Notes: generated by a model not told the origin, from the letters alone. Positions 33,960-46,823 are shown, numbered from the stretch's first letter. The stretch: DNA of 64,000 nucleotides from Pyxicephalus adspersus (GCF_032062135.1 NC_092859.1:42665521-42729520), one strand, 5' to 3'. A program made the numbers and translations.

Positions 33960-34984
33960 ACAGAAGAAAAGAGAATATTAGGGACTGAAAAAGAACATTT
34001 GTGTGGTCAGGTCAATTCCAAATCATAGGGCATATTTAAATTCACTACAAAGATAGAACAGAAAAGGGCCTTCACAAATTGTGAGCTCAATGATTTCAAA
34101 TTTATTTGCATGTTGAAACATTACTCTTTACTAAAGACATTAGAAGCTCAATATTTTTGCAATAGGTAAACCTGCACAATTACAATTATTTATCAAACTC
34201 TTGTATTAACCCAAATATGGTTTTTATTATTATTACCTGTCCTGATCAGAATAAATTTGGACAGCCAAATTGTAATGCCTAAAGCATATTAAAATACGGG
34301 CCTATCCTTGACTCTTAAAGACTTCATTGTGTGATAACAACAGATAAGACAAAACGAGTTTCTTATACACAGGCAAGTAAGATAAATTAAGCAAGCAAAG
34401 GGTTTAAGGGCTAATTAAAGCATGTTTAAACATTAAAAGCTGATTTTTCCTATGTGACCCTCACCATTCTCCTCCTGCCTGCCCTTCCTTTTGATTAGAA
34501 GCTCATAAATATTAAACATTTCCGTACTACAAGAAACACAGACAGAGATTTGGTGGAAAAGAAGAAGGAAAATCCTTCATAACTCCTATAATTTAGTGGT
34601 TAATTAACTTTAAAACTGACAGTTTTCCAACCTAATACTTTGATACATAATTATCTTGATATCTTCCAAAGAATATATTAAGGTGGTTTAAAAATATCAG
34701 AGCTGAAAAATACTGAATGTATAGTGTCTTATAATAATGTATAGTGTCTATAAATATATAAATCTACCTATATTTTTGTCTATCTATCGTTGTTCTCTGA
34801 ACAAGAAAGGAGGAAAATCTGTTAAGTGTTCGAACCCTTCCACAACTAAAAAAAGAAAAAGATGTATAAACACTTTACATTTGTAGATGTTGCCTATAAC
34901 ATAACTAATCTTCAGTTTTTGAATGCAGGCTCACTTTGGAATATTGTATTGGGGACAAACCTGTCCCTGGATCAATTGATCAAA
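33960..34984. other. Gene-free AT-rich stretch
   Basis: No gene or repeat family. A short direct duplication of AATGTATAGTGTCT lies at about 34716 and 34738. Confidence 0.5.
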
Positions 34985-35240
34985 GGAGAACTAAACCCAG
35001 GTGGTTCACCTGGCTGCGTGGGGAGCCGCCATCTTCCTTCTCTTGTTCCTCTTCTGGACAATTTTTGCCATCTTGATTAGGTTGCAGGAGTTAATTAATC
35101 CCGGTACATGCAAGGGAAGCTCAGCTTTAATTTCAAAAACCCAGAACGATCAGGCAGGTAGGAAGCATTATTGCAGAAAGAACATTGCCTTTCTCTGCAA
35201 TACTGACTTGCCTAATCATACAAATTTAAAAGTGCAACTA
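34985..35240. mobile_element. MITE family C, copy 1
   Basis: The left end is AAGGAGAACTAAACCCAGG, immediately followed by a small hairpin (CCAGGT/ACCTGG). The right part has CAGGCAGGTAGGAAGC, ATTATTGCAGAAAG, TCTCTGCAATA and ACTTGCCT, an inverted arrangement also seen at 37260-37350. It has no coding capacity. Confidence 0.6.
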
Positions 35241-35431
35241 GAATTTGGGGTGCAGACAGAGACAGAAGGCTTTTAAATGGCACTGAAACTCACTAATAAA
35301 ATTATTACCTTTATTGAAAATTCATGAGAATATTAAAAAATATATATGTATGCGAACATACAGTAACATTATCACAATGATTCATTCGTTAGCAAAGAGT
35401 GTTGAACTTAATTTGCTTAAAATATACAATC

Positions 35432-35478
35432 ACACTCCTTTCCCGACGCATTTCGCCCATTAAGGCTTCCTCAGGGGA
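35432..35478 (-). repeat. CCTGAGGAAGC-type repeat core
   Basis: On the minus strand it reads CCCCTGAGGAAGCCTTAATG followed by GGCGAAATGCGTCGGG, matching a dispersed vertebrate repeat motif. It relates to 24830-24885. The host element is unknown. Confidence 0.5.
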
Positions 35479-35785
35479 TCTGGAAGGTATAGTAGCAAAC
35501 TATAAAATATATAAACAAGGGCATTATGAACATGAATTTACTCCATAATATGCTCTATATATATCTTTATGACAAGTGTTTGACAGCTTATAACTGTAAG
35601 TTAACTATACAACTTACAATTATAGAACAATGTGCTCTTATGATAATAAGGTGTCATGACAGTAAGAAAATGCACCCCAAATTCTGTGAATATACTGGGC
35701 TTGGCACCAAGTAAGCTTACCTGCTCATACAGAACTATCTCCTCCCTTATCATCTTTTCCTTCCTTTTCCCCTCCCCCCTTTTTT

Positions 35786-36110
35786 TAAAAGTAAAACTAA
35801 ACTTTAAATCCCAGCTGGTGATGTCCCTTCTGCAATAAAATAACCTTATTTGCCTGATTGCAATTATTATTAAATACACTCCATTGTTCTTTTACAGGTT
35901 CTGCCACCTTCTTCTGCTCTTCTTTCAGCTTTTTGGTCATCTTGACTGGTAAGACCAAGATGTAACTCCCATGCATGCCATGGAGGATGCCAGGATACAT
36001 GACATATCCTGCATTCACATGCTGAGCTGTAAATGCACATCTTAGCATGTTTGTTACAAGATAGTGATCAAGCAGGTAAGTGTGTTTCGTATTGACTGCC
36101 ATCAAGTTGA
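35786..36110 (-). mobile_element. MITE family C, copy 2 (reverse orientation)
   Basis: In reverse complement it shows GCAGAAGGGACATC, a preceding TTATTTTATT, and an end AGTTTAGTTTTACTTTTA, matching the right end at 37320-37365. The interior TGTAACTCCCATGCATGCCA parallels the copy at 37160-37190. Confidence 0.6.
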
Positions 36111-37039
36111 TCTCTTTCTAAAAGGTTGCATGAATATCTCTAACACTTCTTTCATTTTCTTTCCCTTTCATTTGAGCATCTCTTTGTACCTGAGCCCTGT
36201 GTAACAAGAGGCAAACAAGTACCTAGAATCTGTTGAAAGACTGTTTCCAGCAACATCAAAGTCCGTTAAATCATCATCACTAAGGGATGATATTCAACAG
36301 AAGCCTTGTCCACATAAAATAATAATTTCCAAAGTAAACATAACACTGCACAGTGTATGTCCATCAAAATGAACCATTGTGCTCTGCTAGGCATTTTCAA
36401 GATAGATCTTCCCTGACAACGTGATGTTTGGGATTACTCCGAAGGGAAATCCTTATGAAATTCTTAATAATTGAGCGGTTTAAATCTTCATTTTATTGTA
36501 TTAAACAGATCTAGTCTTTCTTTTCTACCAGTCAGGTTTCAACCATGTGTCTTCTTGGCACTGTCAAAGAGATCTGACAGAATCACAAGTCAGCCTGTGA
36601 TTCATAAAGTTGTCACATGACTGGGAAATAAAGCTTTTGCCGCATTCCGAGGCTGGCGGATACTACACTGGAGAGATTATAAAATATTCACATGCAGTAA
36701 GGTAATTATTAATCATTTCACATCCTCAAGGAAGAGTTGGAATGTAAAAAAATGCTGCTAACATAAGTTTTATAATATCTTTTAAAGAGAGAAAAGGAGA
36801 ATACAGGGCATGCCCTTGTGTATTGCTGGAAAAATACAGAATGAAGACATTGAAGACAACATTTAATGAATTTATTTGCAGTACAAAGACGTTTTATACA
36901 CAGTTAGATGGCCATTTATAGAATGGTTTATGACATAAGTATTACAGTATTTGTTGTTATAATTATTGGTTTAGTTTAAGGACTCGGTATGGCAAAGGCA
37001 ATAGAACGATTAAAATTACTCTTATGCCAACCTTCTATA
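36111..37039. other. Gene-free stretch
   Basis: No gene or repeat recognised. 36530-36730 has mixed composition and no simple repeats. Confidence 0.4.
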
Positions 37040-37365
37040 ACATTAAACTCCTATTTTCTAAAACTAAACTTACCTTTCCTTCCTCCATCACCAGTGCCAA
37101 CATTTTCAACTGGTCCTCCAGGTTTAGGCTCTCGGTCATCTTATATGGGCAGACTGGAATGACATTACTCCCATGTGCATGCATTCATTTTTTCCTGGAA
37201 CCTCTATATGCTGGGATTATACACTGAGATGCCCATGCTGAATGTATTGAATAGAAAATTGCGAACAGGCAGGTATGTTTGTTTTATTGCAAAGGGACAT
37301 AGCATTTCCCTTCTGCAATAAAGAGCTGTCTGCCTGCAATTTTTTTTAAAGATTAGTTCCACTTT
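37040..37365. mobile_element. MITE family C, copy 3
   Basis: The left portion is AAAACTAAACTTACCTTTCC. The right portion is GGCAGGTATGTTTGTTTTAT, CATTTCCCTTCTGCAATAAA, CTGTCTGCCTGC and finally GATTAGTTCCACTTTTA. The end pairs imperfectly with the left end. The interior has TTACTCCCATGTGCATGC. It has no coding capacity. Confidence 0.65.
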
Positions 37366-38794
37366 TAGTCCTGCAACTAATTAATGAACCCCTCCTTGTT
37401 TTATTAATGTTCACTTACCATTTTTATGCTTCTTTCTGCATTCCAACATTCTCATTTAAAAGTTCTTTACCCAAACTTCTGGTTTAGAAGAACAAACTGA
37501 GCTTGTATATTGCTGAACTCTTTAGTGTACACAAAGCATGGCTCACAAATCCCCCTTAGCCAAGTTAAACTGTTTCCCTAGGTTCCGCTCAGGTTTATAT
37601 TGGGCAGAGGAGTATGGCTACATCTGGCATACAGAGGGATGGGAGAAGACTCACTGTAGTCACCACTAGAAAAGAATTGCCAACACCAGAGTTCTCTTAC
37701 TTGTTATGTGCCCCTTGCTATCAGTACATGAAATGTACTGCTATGGCCACTTATATGTAATGTTTTTATTTTAAGAAATTGCATGCAAAAACACATCTAT
37801 TTTTATGGGAAGATTTGTATTAAAAAGAATGGTCTGATGGCTATTTCCTTTTTAGCATTTTTTGCCCCTGACCTTACCCCTTTGAATCCTAGGTGTTTCA
37901 TTCACAGAGGTTTAGCATCACAAGTAGTTGATACCGGAGCAATCTTCAGACAAATTTCGGGCTACACACTTCTCAGGCCACACAATAATGTATTTTGATA
38001 AAGTATCTACCCAATACATTGCCTAAATAGGGGTTTGCCACAAGTTAAGTGGCAATATTCCTTAAAATGTGACCTTTCAATTTTTTCACTCACAACTCAC
38101 AAAACCCTTTTTATAATGTATAAGTATAGACACTTGCTGGCCATACTTCAGTGAAATTTTGTAACAGGGTTTAATAAATGTTAGGTGCGTTTGTCCATAC
38201 CAGGCCCATAGCAGCCTGAATGGCCAGTAAAAGGGGGAACAAGCAGAAAGCTATATTTTTACAATTACCATTACTATGTGACAAATGACATGATAGATCT
38301 TTATTTTTTATGTTTAGTTTGCCTTTTATCTATCACCCATGTGCCCACTTCTACCCTATACCAAACAATCTGTTTTCTCAATAAGTTCTGCATTTTCCAT
38401 TACATTTTCATTTCCAACATGATGAAAAGGGATTACTGTGTATCATAACATCCTGGAAGATAGAGCTCTCTGGACATTTTTATGCATAGGTTACGCATGT
38501 AGAGACATTATACATATTTATGCCGGAGGATTTGTTTTTCTTCCTATACCAACCATGCACTGAATAGGCTAAAATGAGTACAAAGCACATATCAAGGCAT
38601 TAATTTATTAGCTGTGTCAGTGGTACATTTTATTGCTTAGGTCAGAATTTACTAGCTGATAGTCTTTGGAAGTTGGCAAACCAGCAATGAGGACCCAATC
38701 ACCCTATTTTCCTGTGTTAACACAAGCAAGGTATGACAGATTGTACCTTGCATTGCATTAGGGCAGTAAAACCTTAATCTTGTCAATAAAATAA
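37366..38794. other. Gene-free stretch
   Basis: No coding frame with domain content and no recognised repeat. Confidence 0.5.
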
Positions 38795-38836
38795 TCAGAA
38801 AATGAACACAATAGGTCAGAAAATGAACACAATAGG
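38795..38836. repeat. Perfect 21-bp tandem duplication
   Basis: TCAGAAAATGAACACAATAG plus one base occurs twice without a mismatch (38795-38815, 38816-38836). It abuts the left end of a fold-back MITE. Confidence 0.95.
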
Positions 38837-39026
38837 ATTTATTAAAGCTTTTCTAGACTGAAGAATTAAACTATCATGGGAGAATTTGAGTGATCCAACC
38901 AACCTGGATCTGGTCCAGGTTTGAAAAACATGTGTCAAGAAATATTATCCAGGTTTGCTGGAGTACCCAGGTTGGTCCATAATAGTCTATGATCTCTAGT
39001 CTTGGAGAGGTTTAAAAAATAAGGTC
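38835..39026. mobile_element. Fold-back MITE family E, copy 2
   Basis: The outer arms are GGATTTATTAAAGC...CTAGACTG and CTAGTCTTGGAGAGGTTTAA. The inner arms GATCCAACCAACCTGG and CCAGGTTGGTCC are complementary. The centre contains ATCTGGTCCAGGTTTG. It has no coding capacity. Confidence 0.72.
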
Positions 39027-40316
39027 CAATGTTGTATTATTCCCTAGAAAAGTTGGTGACTTTAGCTGTGCATGTTACAGTCAGATTGCATACCCTAAAA
39101 AGTATACTTTAAGTTCACATTTACCTGTGTTTTACACGTTTTGTACAGAAAAAAACTATTCCTGTGCAATATCCAGCAAAGCATATGTGTCCTAAAGATG
39201 AATGATATTACCTGTACAGTAAAATGCTTGTGCAACACACATTAAGCACATCACCCCGTAATTATAAACAATGCAAATACACAAATATGCATAAAAACTA
39301 ATATGACATTGTTCAGGAACTTACATGTCAGCGGATTCACATAATATACAGTGTATAAAAATAGTATATGTGGTTATATGAATCTGTAATAAAAAAAGGA
39401 CAGACTGAATTTGTTTTCACACTTTGCAAGGTATACCTAAATGTTTTCTATTGCAGTTAGTAGACTGTAGCATATGCCGTGCTGTGTAGAGATGAAGGAG
39501 AGAGCTTGGTTGATTTCTTCTGGTAGGAAGATCACTGCTTTCTACGGAGCCTTTAAATTATGTGACAAAGCGTAATGGTTACCATAATGGTGAATGGTAT
39601 TGTTATATTCATTGTCTAGCCTGGGTTTGAAAACTATTGCTCGAACATGAACTTTAGGGTCTTTTTTTATTTCTGAGACCTACTTTTTTTGTAACTGTAT
39701 ATGTTTTGGATCTTTTCATGACTGTGACCTATAAGGTGTTATTTTAAGATCACAAACCTGCCAAAAATGAAGAGCTCCTGGGAGTATTAATATAACATTT
39801 TAAGAGGGTTTTATTTTCCTGGCACATATATCTTGATTATGAAGTGGCACCCTCCTTGAGCAAGGATTTCTCAATCAGCTACTTTAGAGAGGGTCAATTA
39901 TTAGCTCTTAATGATAATTAACATTTATAATCTCATGTGTGTTTGTGTGTTCTTTTTGATTCTGATTGAACCTGAAGACGGCACTTTGTAATCAGAGACG
40001 AGTGTTCTTTGGAGAATTGAGGGTCAGAGGGTTCGTATGTCATATCAATGAGAAAAATATGAGTGGGGCTTACTTTATCTAACTTTTGGGTTTGGTCAGT
40101 TGACTTTTTCTGTGTTATAAAGCTTTATAATATCAGCATGCAGCAGGTTGTAATTTGCTTATGATTGTAGACAAAAATACAGTTTAACTGGGTGTTGCTG
40201 GACCTATACCACTGAGCTCGGGTGTATTCCCCAGGTGCTAGGGTCTAATGACACATTGCAAGCAAAGGATCCAATGCAGTTATAAAACTTGTATGACACT
40301 GTATTGAAAAGATATT
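39027..40316. other. Gene-free stretch
   Basis: No gene or clear repeat. CCTGAAGACGGCACTTTGTA near 39971 weakly recalls the CCTGAGGAAGC motif. Confidence 0.45.
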
Positions 40317-40692
40317 TACCATACAAACTTGAATATAAACCAAGCCAAATATAAACCTACAGGAAAAGTACTTTGACACCAGAGTAAACCTAGGCACAAA
40401 ATGTTAACTCATTAACACTGTTAACATTTAAAAAGGTCTTTACCAGAAATTATAAAATGAACATAAATAAATACAGTACATCCATATTATGGTATTTTTA
40501 AAACTTCTATTTAAAAGGTAAAAAAATATAAAATCATTTTTTTTTATTGTTTTCCACCTTTTTACAGGTTAAGGTATTTTGTACTTTTTATTTGGTTATA
40601 ATGGGTCATTTTCATTTTTATATATATTATAATAGCATTTTGAAGGTAAAAAAAATCTTGGTTTATTCTTGAGTATAGAGTATACTATACCT
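40317..40692. mobile_element. Inverted-terminal element of the ACTCGAGTATAA type
   Basis: The left end ACCATACAAACTTGAATATAA followed by ACCAAGCC and the right end CTTGGTTTATTCTTGAGTAT followed by A..ACTATACC are inverted relatives. They resemble a vertebrate DNA transposon whose ends read ACTCGAGTATAAGCCGA, here with CpG-decay changes. The interior is AT-rich and non-coding. The superfamily is not assigned. Confidence 0.6.
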
Positions 40693-41564
40693 TGGTAAAC
40701 AAATCACAGCAATAAAGATAAAATGATGGGATTTAAAAATACAGGCCTTTTAGGAAATAATTGTTTCAAATATAGTTTACTCCACCATCAGTTCAATCAA
40801 TGTTTATGCAATGTGAGTGTTAAAGTAGAGTAATTGCCAGCCATTAAATGAAGTGTGTGCTGCGGGCCTTTTTTATTCAGTAAGTTCACCTACACTCACA
40901 GGTATTCTCCTGCTTGGTTCCTGTTAAACCTTTCATTAAAGTCTACCTAATGCAGCTTCATGTGATGGCAAAGTAATGCTACTACTGGAGGAAATCTTCA
41001 CGTTTTATTTTTAAATTATCTTCAAATCCTCTAATGTTGCTGTTTAAATTTGAGCAGGCCATGAAATTGGTCTGAACATTGTACCATGGTTTAGTTTTTG
41101 CTAAAACTGAACACTTGTGTTAAGTACCTAAATTGCCATTTCATACCCAAATAGATGCTACAAAATACCTTAACCAGCAATCCTAGAGGGCTAAATCTCT
41201 CATTTTTTAGTTACAGTGACACTTGCCTATTGTGGATCCTTTTAAACTCTTAGCTTGATATTCTTCCTTTTGTGATCTGAAACATGAAGAATTTCTTACT
41301 GCCAAATAGTGAAAAGTAATAATGCTAACTTCTTATTACATATTTTGTTTTGTCTGGAGTAGATTAGGATGTCTACTCTTCCTTTTTTTATGGATATGTA
41401 TTGAAGGACCAAACAGGCAAAAAAGTTTAAAGTCCCAAGGGAAGGAGGTGTTATTAAAAATAACCTCTAACATAGCTGATACATAGAAATTTTTCAGCGC
41501 AATGTTATTCCCTGACCGACCTTGTTTTAAACAAGCTGCGAACAACGTCCTTCTCCCATTCCAG
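40693..41564. other. Gene-free stretch
   Basis: No gene or repeat recognised. Confidence 0.5.
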
Positions 41565-41850
41565 CTACCCTGGTGATCTTGCCATCACCAGAGGGCAGGA
41601 AATGTGATCCAGCACCGTGAAGGTTGTTGCATTAAGCTCCAGCCAGGGATCTGCTGTTCGACATAATGATTCTGTAATTCCTCTTAGCCGTGATGAGTTT
41701 TGACAGCGTGTTTCAGAGGCTGATGCCTGGGTAACCAAATACCTTCGCTCTTGATCTGTTTGCCACTTAGGCCTAATGGACTCCTTTTGCATGAACACAG
41801 CAGAACTTGACTTCAATTAAAGGCAACATCAATATCCAGGTCCCTTGGAG
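41565..41850. other. Candidate conserved non-coding element
   Basis: A block of balanced composition without simple repeats or MITE signatures, flanked by much more AT-rich DNA. An 83-codon minus-strand frame (41816-41565) is open here, but it has no domain I recognise and no splice context I would trust. It could be a conserved enhancer, a small exon or simply non-repetitive DNA. Confidence 0.3.
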
Positions 41851-42304
41851 GAGCAAACGAGGAGAGAAGAAAAGATGTTTTGGAGCAAAAAAGGAGATGA
41901 GAGGGGGAGGAGGAGGAAATAACAATGTCTTCAAGGGGAAAGGTATAGCATGAAAATCACAATAAGATTTCAAGGGGTATATATTAAATGGTGTTCTGCA
42001 ATACCAAAGGGAGATAAAACATAGTTACAAGTGTTAAATATGAAGAGAGGAAAAGGATTGTGCATGTTATAAAATGATCATAGGCACACATTTCTTTCAT
42101 CTCTCAATACTGTAAAGTACATTTGTATAATAAAATAATATAATAAAGTAAAATATCCCCAAATGCATTAATAGGATTCTACATTTAGAATAAAACTAAA
42201 TTAAACATATCTTGAAGAGTTTGATTTTGTTGGATATAAAAAATGTATAAAAAAAATCAGCAATGTGTCAAATGTCATAAAAAGGTATGAAAACATTTTT
42301 TAAC

Positions 42305-42560
42305 TCTTGGACAGGGAAGGATAAAACCTATGCCAGGCTATTATTTGCTATTTGTATACTGCTGGGGGAAATTATTTTTCTCTTTTGGAAATGTAACAGG
42401 AAGTAAGAAGAATTCTTCTCAAAGTAAAGGCAGACAGTCATATTTGATAGCTTTCACAAGAATAAATTAAAAAACTTCCCCTCACCTCATTCTCTTATGA
42501 CACCTTTAAGATTCTGACTATTTCTTCTCTTTCCATATCAATGGCAGTGGTCACCAGGAC
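42305..42560. repeat. Unclassified repeat family D, diverged copy
   Basis: GGACAGGGAAGGATAAAACC and AACAGGAAGTAAGAAGAATTC correspond in order to blocks at 30520-30640. The similarity fades to the right. Confidence 0.45.
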
Positions 42561-43082
42561 AAACCTTAATCTGTTTTGTGGAAACACCAATACAAAACTT
42601 AGTACATGGTCCAAACTTTCACATTCTGGTTAAAATTAGAAAAAAGAAAAGGTTTGTGTTTACATACACTCTAAATATGACTTTGACCAACAATAAAAAA
42701 CCTTTGTTTGGGATAAGTATAATGAAGCATCTATTATACTGTACATGTATCTAAATTATTCAAGAGAAGTGATCAAGCAATCACATAAAATCCATTTAGC
42801 TTATCCTATAAACAACATGTCAAAATGCCACTGACAACTACCAAGCAACAGGAACACTGCCTGCTATGTACGTTGGTAACTGCTTCCCAGAAGCCCCCCA
42901 TTCAGTAAAAATTTAAATAATAGAATTATTAAAACACCAACATTTGCCTGAGCAGTATGAGCAGGGTCCCTACTCAGAGGGTGGGAGATAAAAGCTGAGA
43001 TTTGTAAATGATATAAATATCATCTACAGATCCATTTTACGTGTTTTTCACAAAAAATATTTGGGTAATATTACAGAGAAGA

Positions 43083-43150
43083 TTGGGTTAAGGTTTAGGT
43101 TTCATGCTTAGGTTAAGGGTTTTAGTGTTAGGGGTTAAGAGGTTTAACAG
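43083..43150. repeat. Degenerate telomere-like G-rich tract
   Basis: A run of variants of GGTTAAG, GGTTTAGG and GTTAGGGGTTAAG on the plus strand. It is related to but not equal to vertebrate TTAGGG repeats. It is short and internal. Confidence 0.65.
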
Positions 43151-46080
43151 GACCAAAAAAGTGCATCTGAGTAACTTTATCAATCTATTGGTTCATGATG
43201 ATCTCCAGTAACTTGAAATATTCTAAACTTCTGGGTGTGGGAAAACCTGACCCCTGTATTTCCTGATTACAACAGGATGTAGTGCACTCCGTGAACCTTT
43301 AGTGGATTTCTGAAGGATCAATAGGTATTTTGCGTCCTAGGTTTTGCATATGCACAATTCAATGTACAGTCTCTGCAAGAACGCCAGGCACAGAAGTCAG
43401 CTGCAGCAACAACATTTTGGCAAACCCCTGGGAGCCAGAAAAGGAGTTTAATTCCTTTTCAAATGTGGACCTTACTAAATTTAGAAATGATAAAAGGATG
43501 ACCAGATATACTTACCTGTCTTGCAGAAAACACTATTCAGACACCATGGTAGGTCCTGTAGCCAAATGCCTAATTATTAGTTTCATGATTTTTGTAACAC
43601 AGACTTTCTTTAAAGATCTATAAATTAAAAAGGACTTTAGGTTTATAGTCTGATATTTGAAGTTACTATAGATCCACTTTAAAATGAACTGTACATTTTT
43701 TGGGCTGTGTGAGAATCGAAAAGGATATTGTAAATGCCTTTTCAAAATGACATGCTTTATGCTCAGATCTAGCTAGGTACAGAAAAAAATCGGTTTGAAA
43801 AGAAACTAAAATGAGTCAAAACACATTTGGCCTTTAAAGCAATCGAGAGGCTAGCAGTAAATGCAAATATTGGAGAACAAATTTAAAAGCAGGCTTTGAA
43901 TACAAATTAGCTCAAAGCACAAGGGATAACCTGGACAGCGTCTATGCTCATATAGGTAATTCAAACACAATTGGACTGCTTGGCAAGATGAATTATATCA
44001 TGGAAAGGCGTGATGAAACTACAGGCAACTTATTAAACTTGTACATTTCATCCAATTACAGCTGTGAAAAGGATCATGGGAGAAAACAAATCAAGGACAA
44101 ACCATAATAAAGCCTGTTGATTTCTTTTTTATGAAATCATGTTCTAGAAACCAGCAAAATTGTAACTGTACAGTAATATAGTGCATGAACATGGACCCAT
44201 GGAAGCTGGTATACCAGAGCACCCAACAACTGGGTTCCATGGATTCTCAAGTAGAGGTTCAAAAGTGTTTGCAGTGATCCAATCTTCTCTTTATTAGTGT
44301 TGTAAATGCATACTTTGGAATGAAATGATAAAAAGTCCTCCCATGTCATGAAAGGGAATAGTTCCAATACCCTGCACCTTACACACAATAGGCATTGTAC
44401 ACTACAGAAGGTATCCTGAGTCCACCTTATTTACTGCCTAAAGGACTGCAAGCATCATCAAGTCTTCTTCTACTGATCTATGCCCATGAATCTGACCCTG
44501 CCTTTTTAGCTATTTTTTTCTTTTATTTGTTTATTATTATTTTTTCTTTTCCAGTATGCAGTCCTACGTTCTTCATCCTAAAGTTTAACTTCAGATTTAT
44601 TATTTAGGCCACCTAATACTGTATGGAGAAAACATGGAAGTATCTTGAGGGTCATCATACACTTTGAAAAAGCAGAGTTCACATGAAAATTTTCTTGAAC
44701 AGTGCTGTAGTGTGTCTCCCAGTTTAAATATCTAAATAAATTCTATAAATTTCAATCAAGCAAAAATGTAAAGTGCAGTAAAATGAACCAAAACTTCATA
44801 TATTGTACCATAAACTAACAGTCTTTTTTGAAAGCTGGGTGCTGAACTTTCACTTTCAACATCATAATTTCGTCATTATTTCTTACAGAAAATCTAACTA
44901 GAGTTTTAGCCAAATACATAGGCTAGACATCCTGACCAGTGTACCCTTCATTACTTTTTCATTTGGAGGAGAATAGGTTGCCTAAAATGCCAAAAGAAAA
45001 CTACGTATTCAGAAAAATATCATTTTTAGCATATTTTTTCTTAAACGTTTCTTAAAAAGAAATACAAGGTACTTAAATCTTAGTAGAATTTTGTTCTCTC
45101 TTCTATAACTGTTACTTCCAGAATGTTTCAGACTTCCAGGCAGCACTACCACGTTTGCCTAGGTATGGAACATCTTACAAATGTTTTTTTATGCAGTGAA
45201 CCAAATTAGAGTATTTCTCCCTTTTTTGGTCAAAACCCATGATGTGGTGTTATTTTCATCTCATCAACCACTCTACAAGGAGGACCTAACCTTCTTAGAA
45301 TTGTTACTCCATTTGTAGTTCTAGCAGAACCTATGCAAAATATTTATCATAATTACTACATTTTTGCTTCTTGTAATTTCCTGCAACTGTAAAAAAAACA
45401 AACAGCATAGCCTATCCTTACCTACCTATTAGTCAATATTAATTCAGATATGACTTTCAGTAAACAAAACCAATTTGTTGCTTTAAGAAAGAAGCTTCAG
45501 AGAAGAATCCTATGCCCCCCCCAAAGACATTTAGCAACATCCTTATATTGGTAAAAAGAAATCCCGGATATTGTCCAATGTATTTAAACATTTGTGAATG
45601 GATACTAAATTGATTAACTCAACAGAAGCAGAAAGTAGTAATTGATGGTGTTCGTCCACTGCAGTTCTGGTCTCCCCGCAGGGATTATATCTATTGCTGG
45701 GAACAGGAATATTGGAATTCTTGCAAAATGCTTTTCCAAGGGAAAATGCTGAAAGCTTTTTACCTTTTACAGAACAGTTGTTAGACCATTGTTTAATGAA
45801 TAGAATACATTTTGCTAAGACTTTTATGAGTAGAAAACATCATTAGGAAAGGAAGAGAAGAAGGCAGGGTTGATGAGAGGTGAGATCTGTATAAGTAAAA
45901 GGCAGTGTCATTGTAAAGTTCCTGGTAAATAGCATGCAAACACTACTACAAGACCCTGATATACCAAATGAAAAAAAATCTTTTGGGAAGATTTACAGGT
46001 ACCTAGTGGTGCTGGCAAACATCTACAGCAGCTCCTGATTGTTTATGCCCTGGGTTATTTTGACAGCTTTGTCACTACCT
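43151..46080. other. Gene-free AT-rich stretch
   Basis: T-rich patch at about 44500-44560. No gene, RNA or classified repeat recognised. Confidence 0.45.
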
Positions 46081-46206
46081 TTAACCTCCTACCAAACTAG
46101 TATTGACTTAGCATTATGATATTCTGTCCAAATGACTGATTTTAGTGTGCAGGAAAAAATAGGTAAGCATCATTACTATCAAAATATCAGAATGGCGGAG
46201 GTTTAA
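46081..46206. mobile_element. Very short TTAA-flanked MITE
   Basis: It begins TTAACCTCCTACCAA and ends, in reverse complement, TTAAACCTCCGCCATTCTG, with TTAA at 46081-46084 and 46203-46206. The arms also share TATGATATT / AATATCA-like blocks. It resembles the ends of the 9782-10915 element and is probably a deletion derivative of that family. Confidence 0.65.
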
Positions 46207-46642
46207 CCATACTTGCAGAGTTATGGAAGCTGTTGGGATACATACATGCACATACTGTGTGCTCACTTACCTGTAGTCTTGCACAGTTGCACAGCTGTCC
46301 GGAAATTGTTTACTCATTTTACTAAACTCTTTAAGGTTTTCACAGCAACAATTAGAAGCTGTAAATAGTTAGCCCACTTTTCAGGCTGATGGACATCCAA
46401 CATCATTTAACGCTTTCTAACCCAGCTGAACTGTCTTTGGCCTGCCCCTTCTATTCATTAGATGTCAGTTCTTTCAATCACAAAGGTTCAGTATTATTCT
46501 GGAAATATACCCCACCAATTCTTAATACGAGCTGTCTTGACAGTATGGACACCAAGAATACATCAAAAGGCAGCCAATTCTCATCTTCACATATTTTATA
46601 TTAGCTCAAAAGTTATATATCATTATGTGTTTTTTTGTTATA

Positions 46643-46728
46643 CGGTACATATATACTAATATAAACATAATAATATATACATATATATATATTTATATAT
46701 ATATATACGATAATATTATATAAATAAA
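46643..46728. repeat. AT-rich (TA)n-like tract
   Basis: Interrupted ATATAT repeats with strong self-complementarity. Confidence 0.9.
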
Positions 46729-46823
46729 TGTTCTCTGGTCAAAACCCCTCTCCTGTCCCTACTGGTGCTGGCATAACACGGGCCAACGCTGGATTTTTAT
46801 TCTTATCCTGCTGTTGGAACTTA

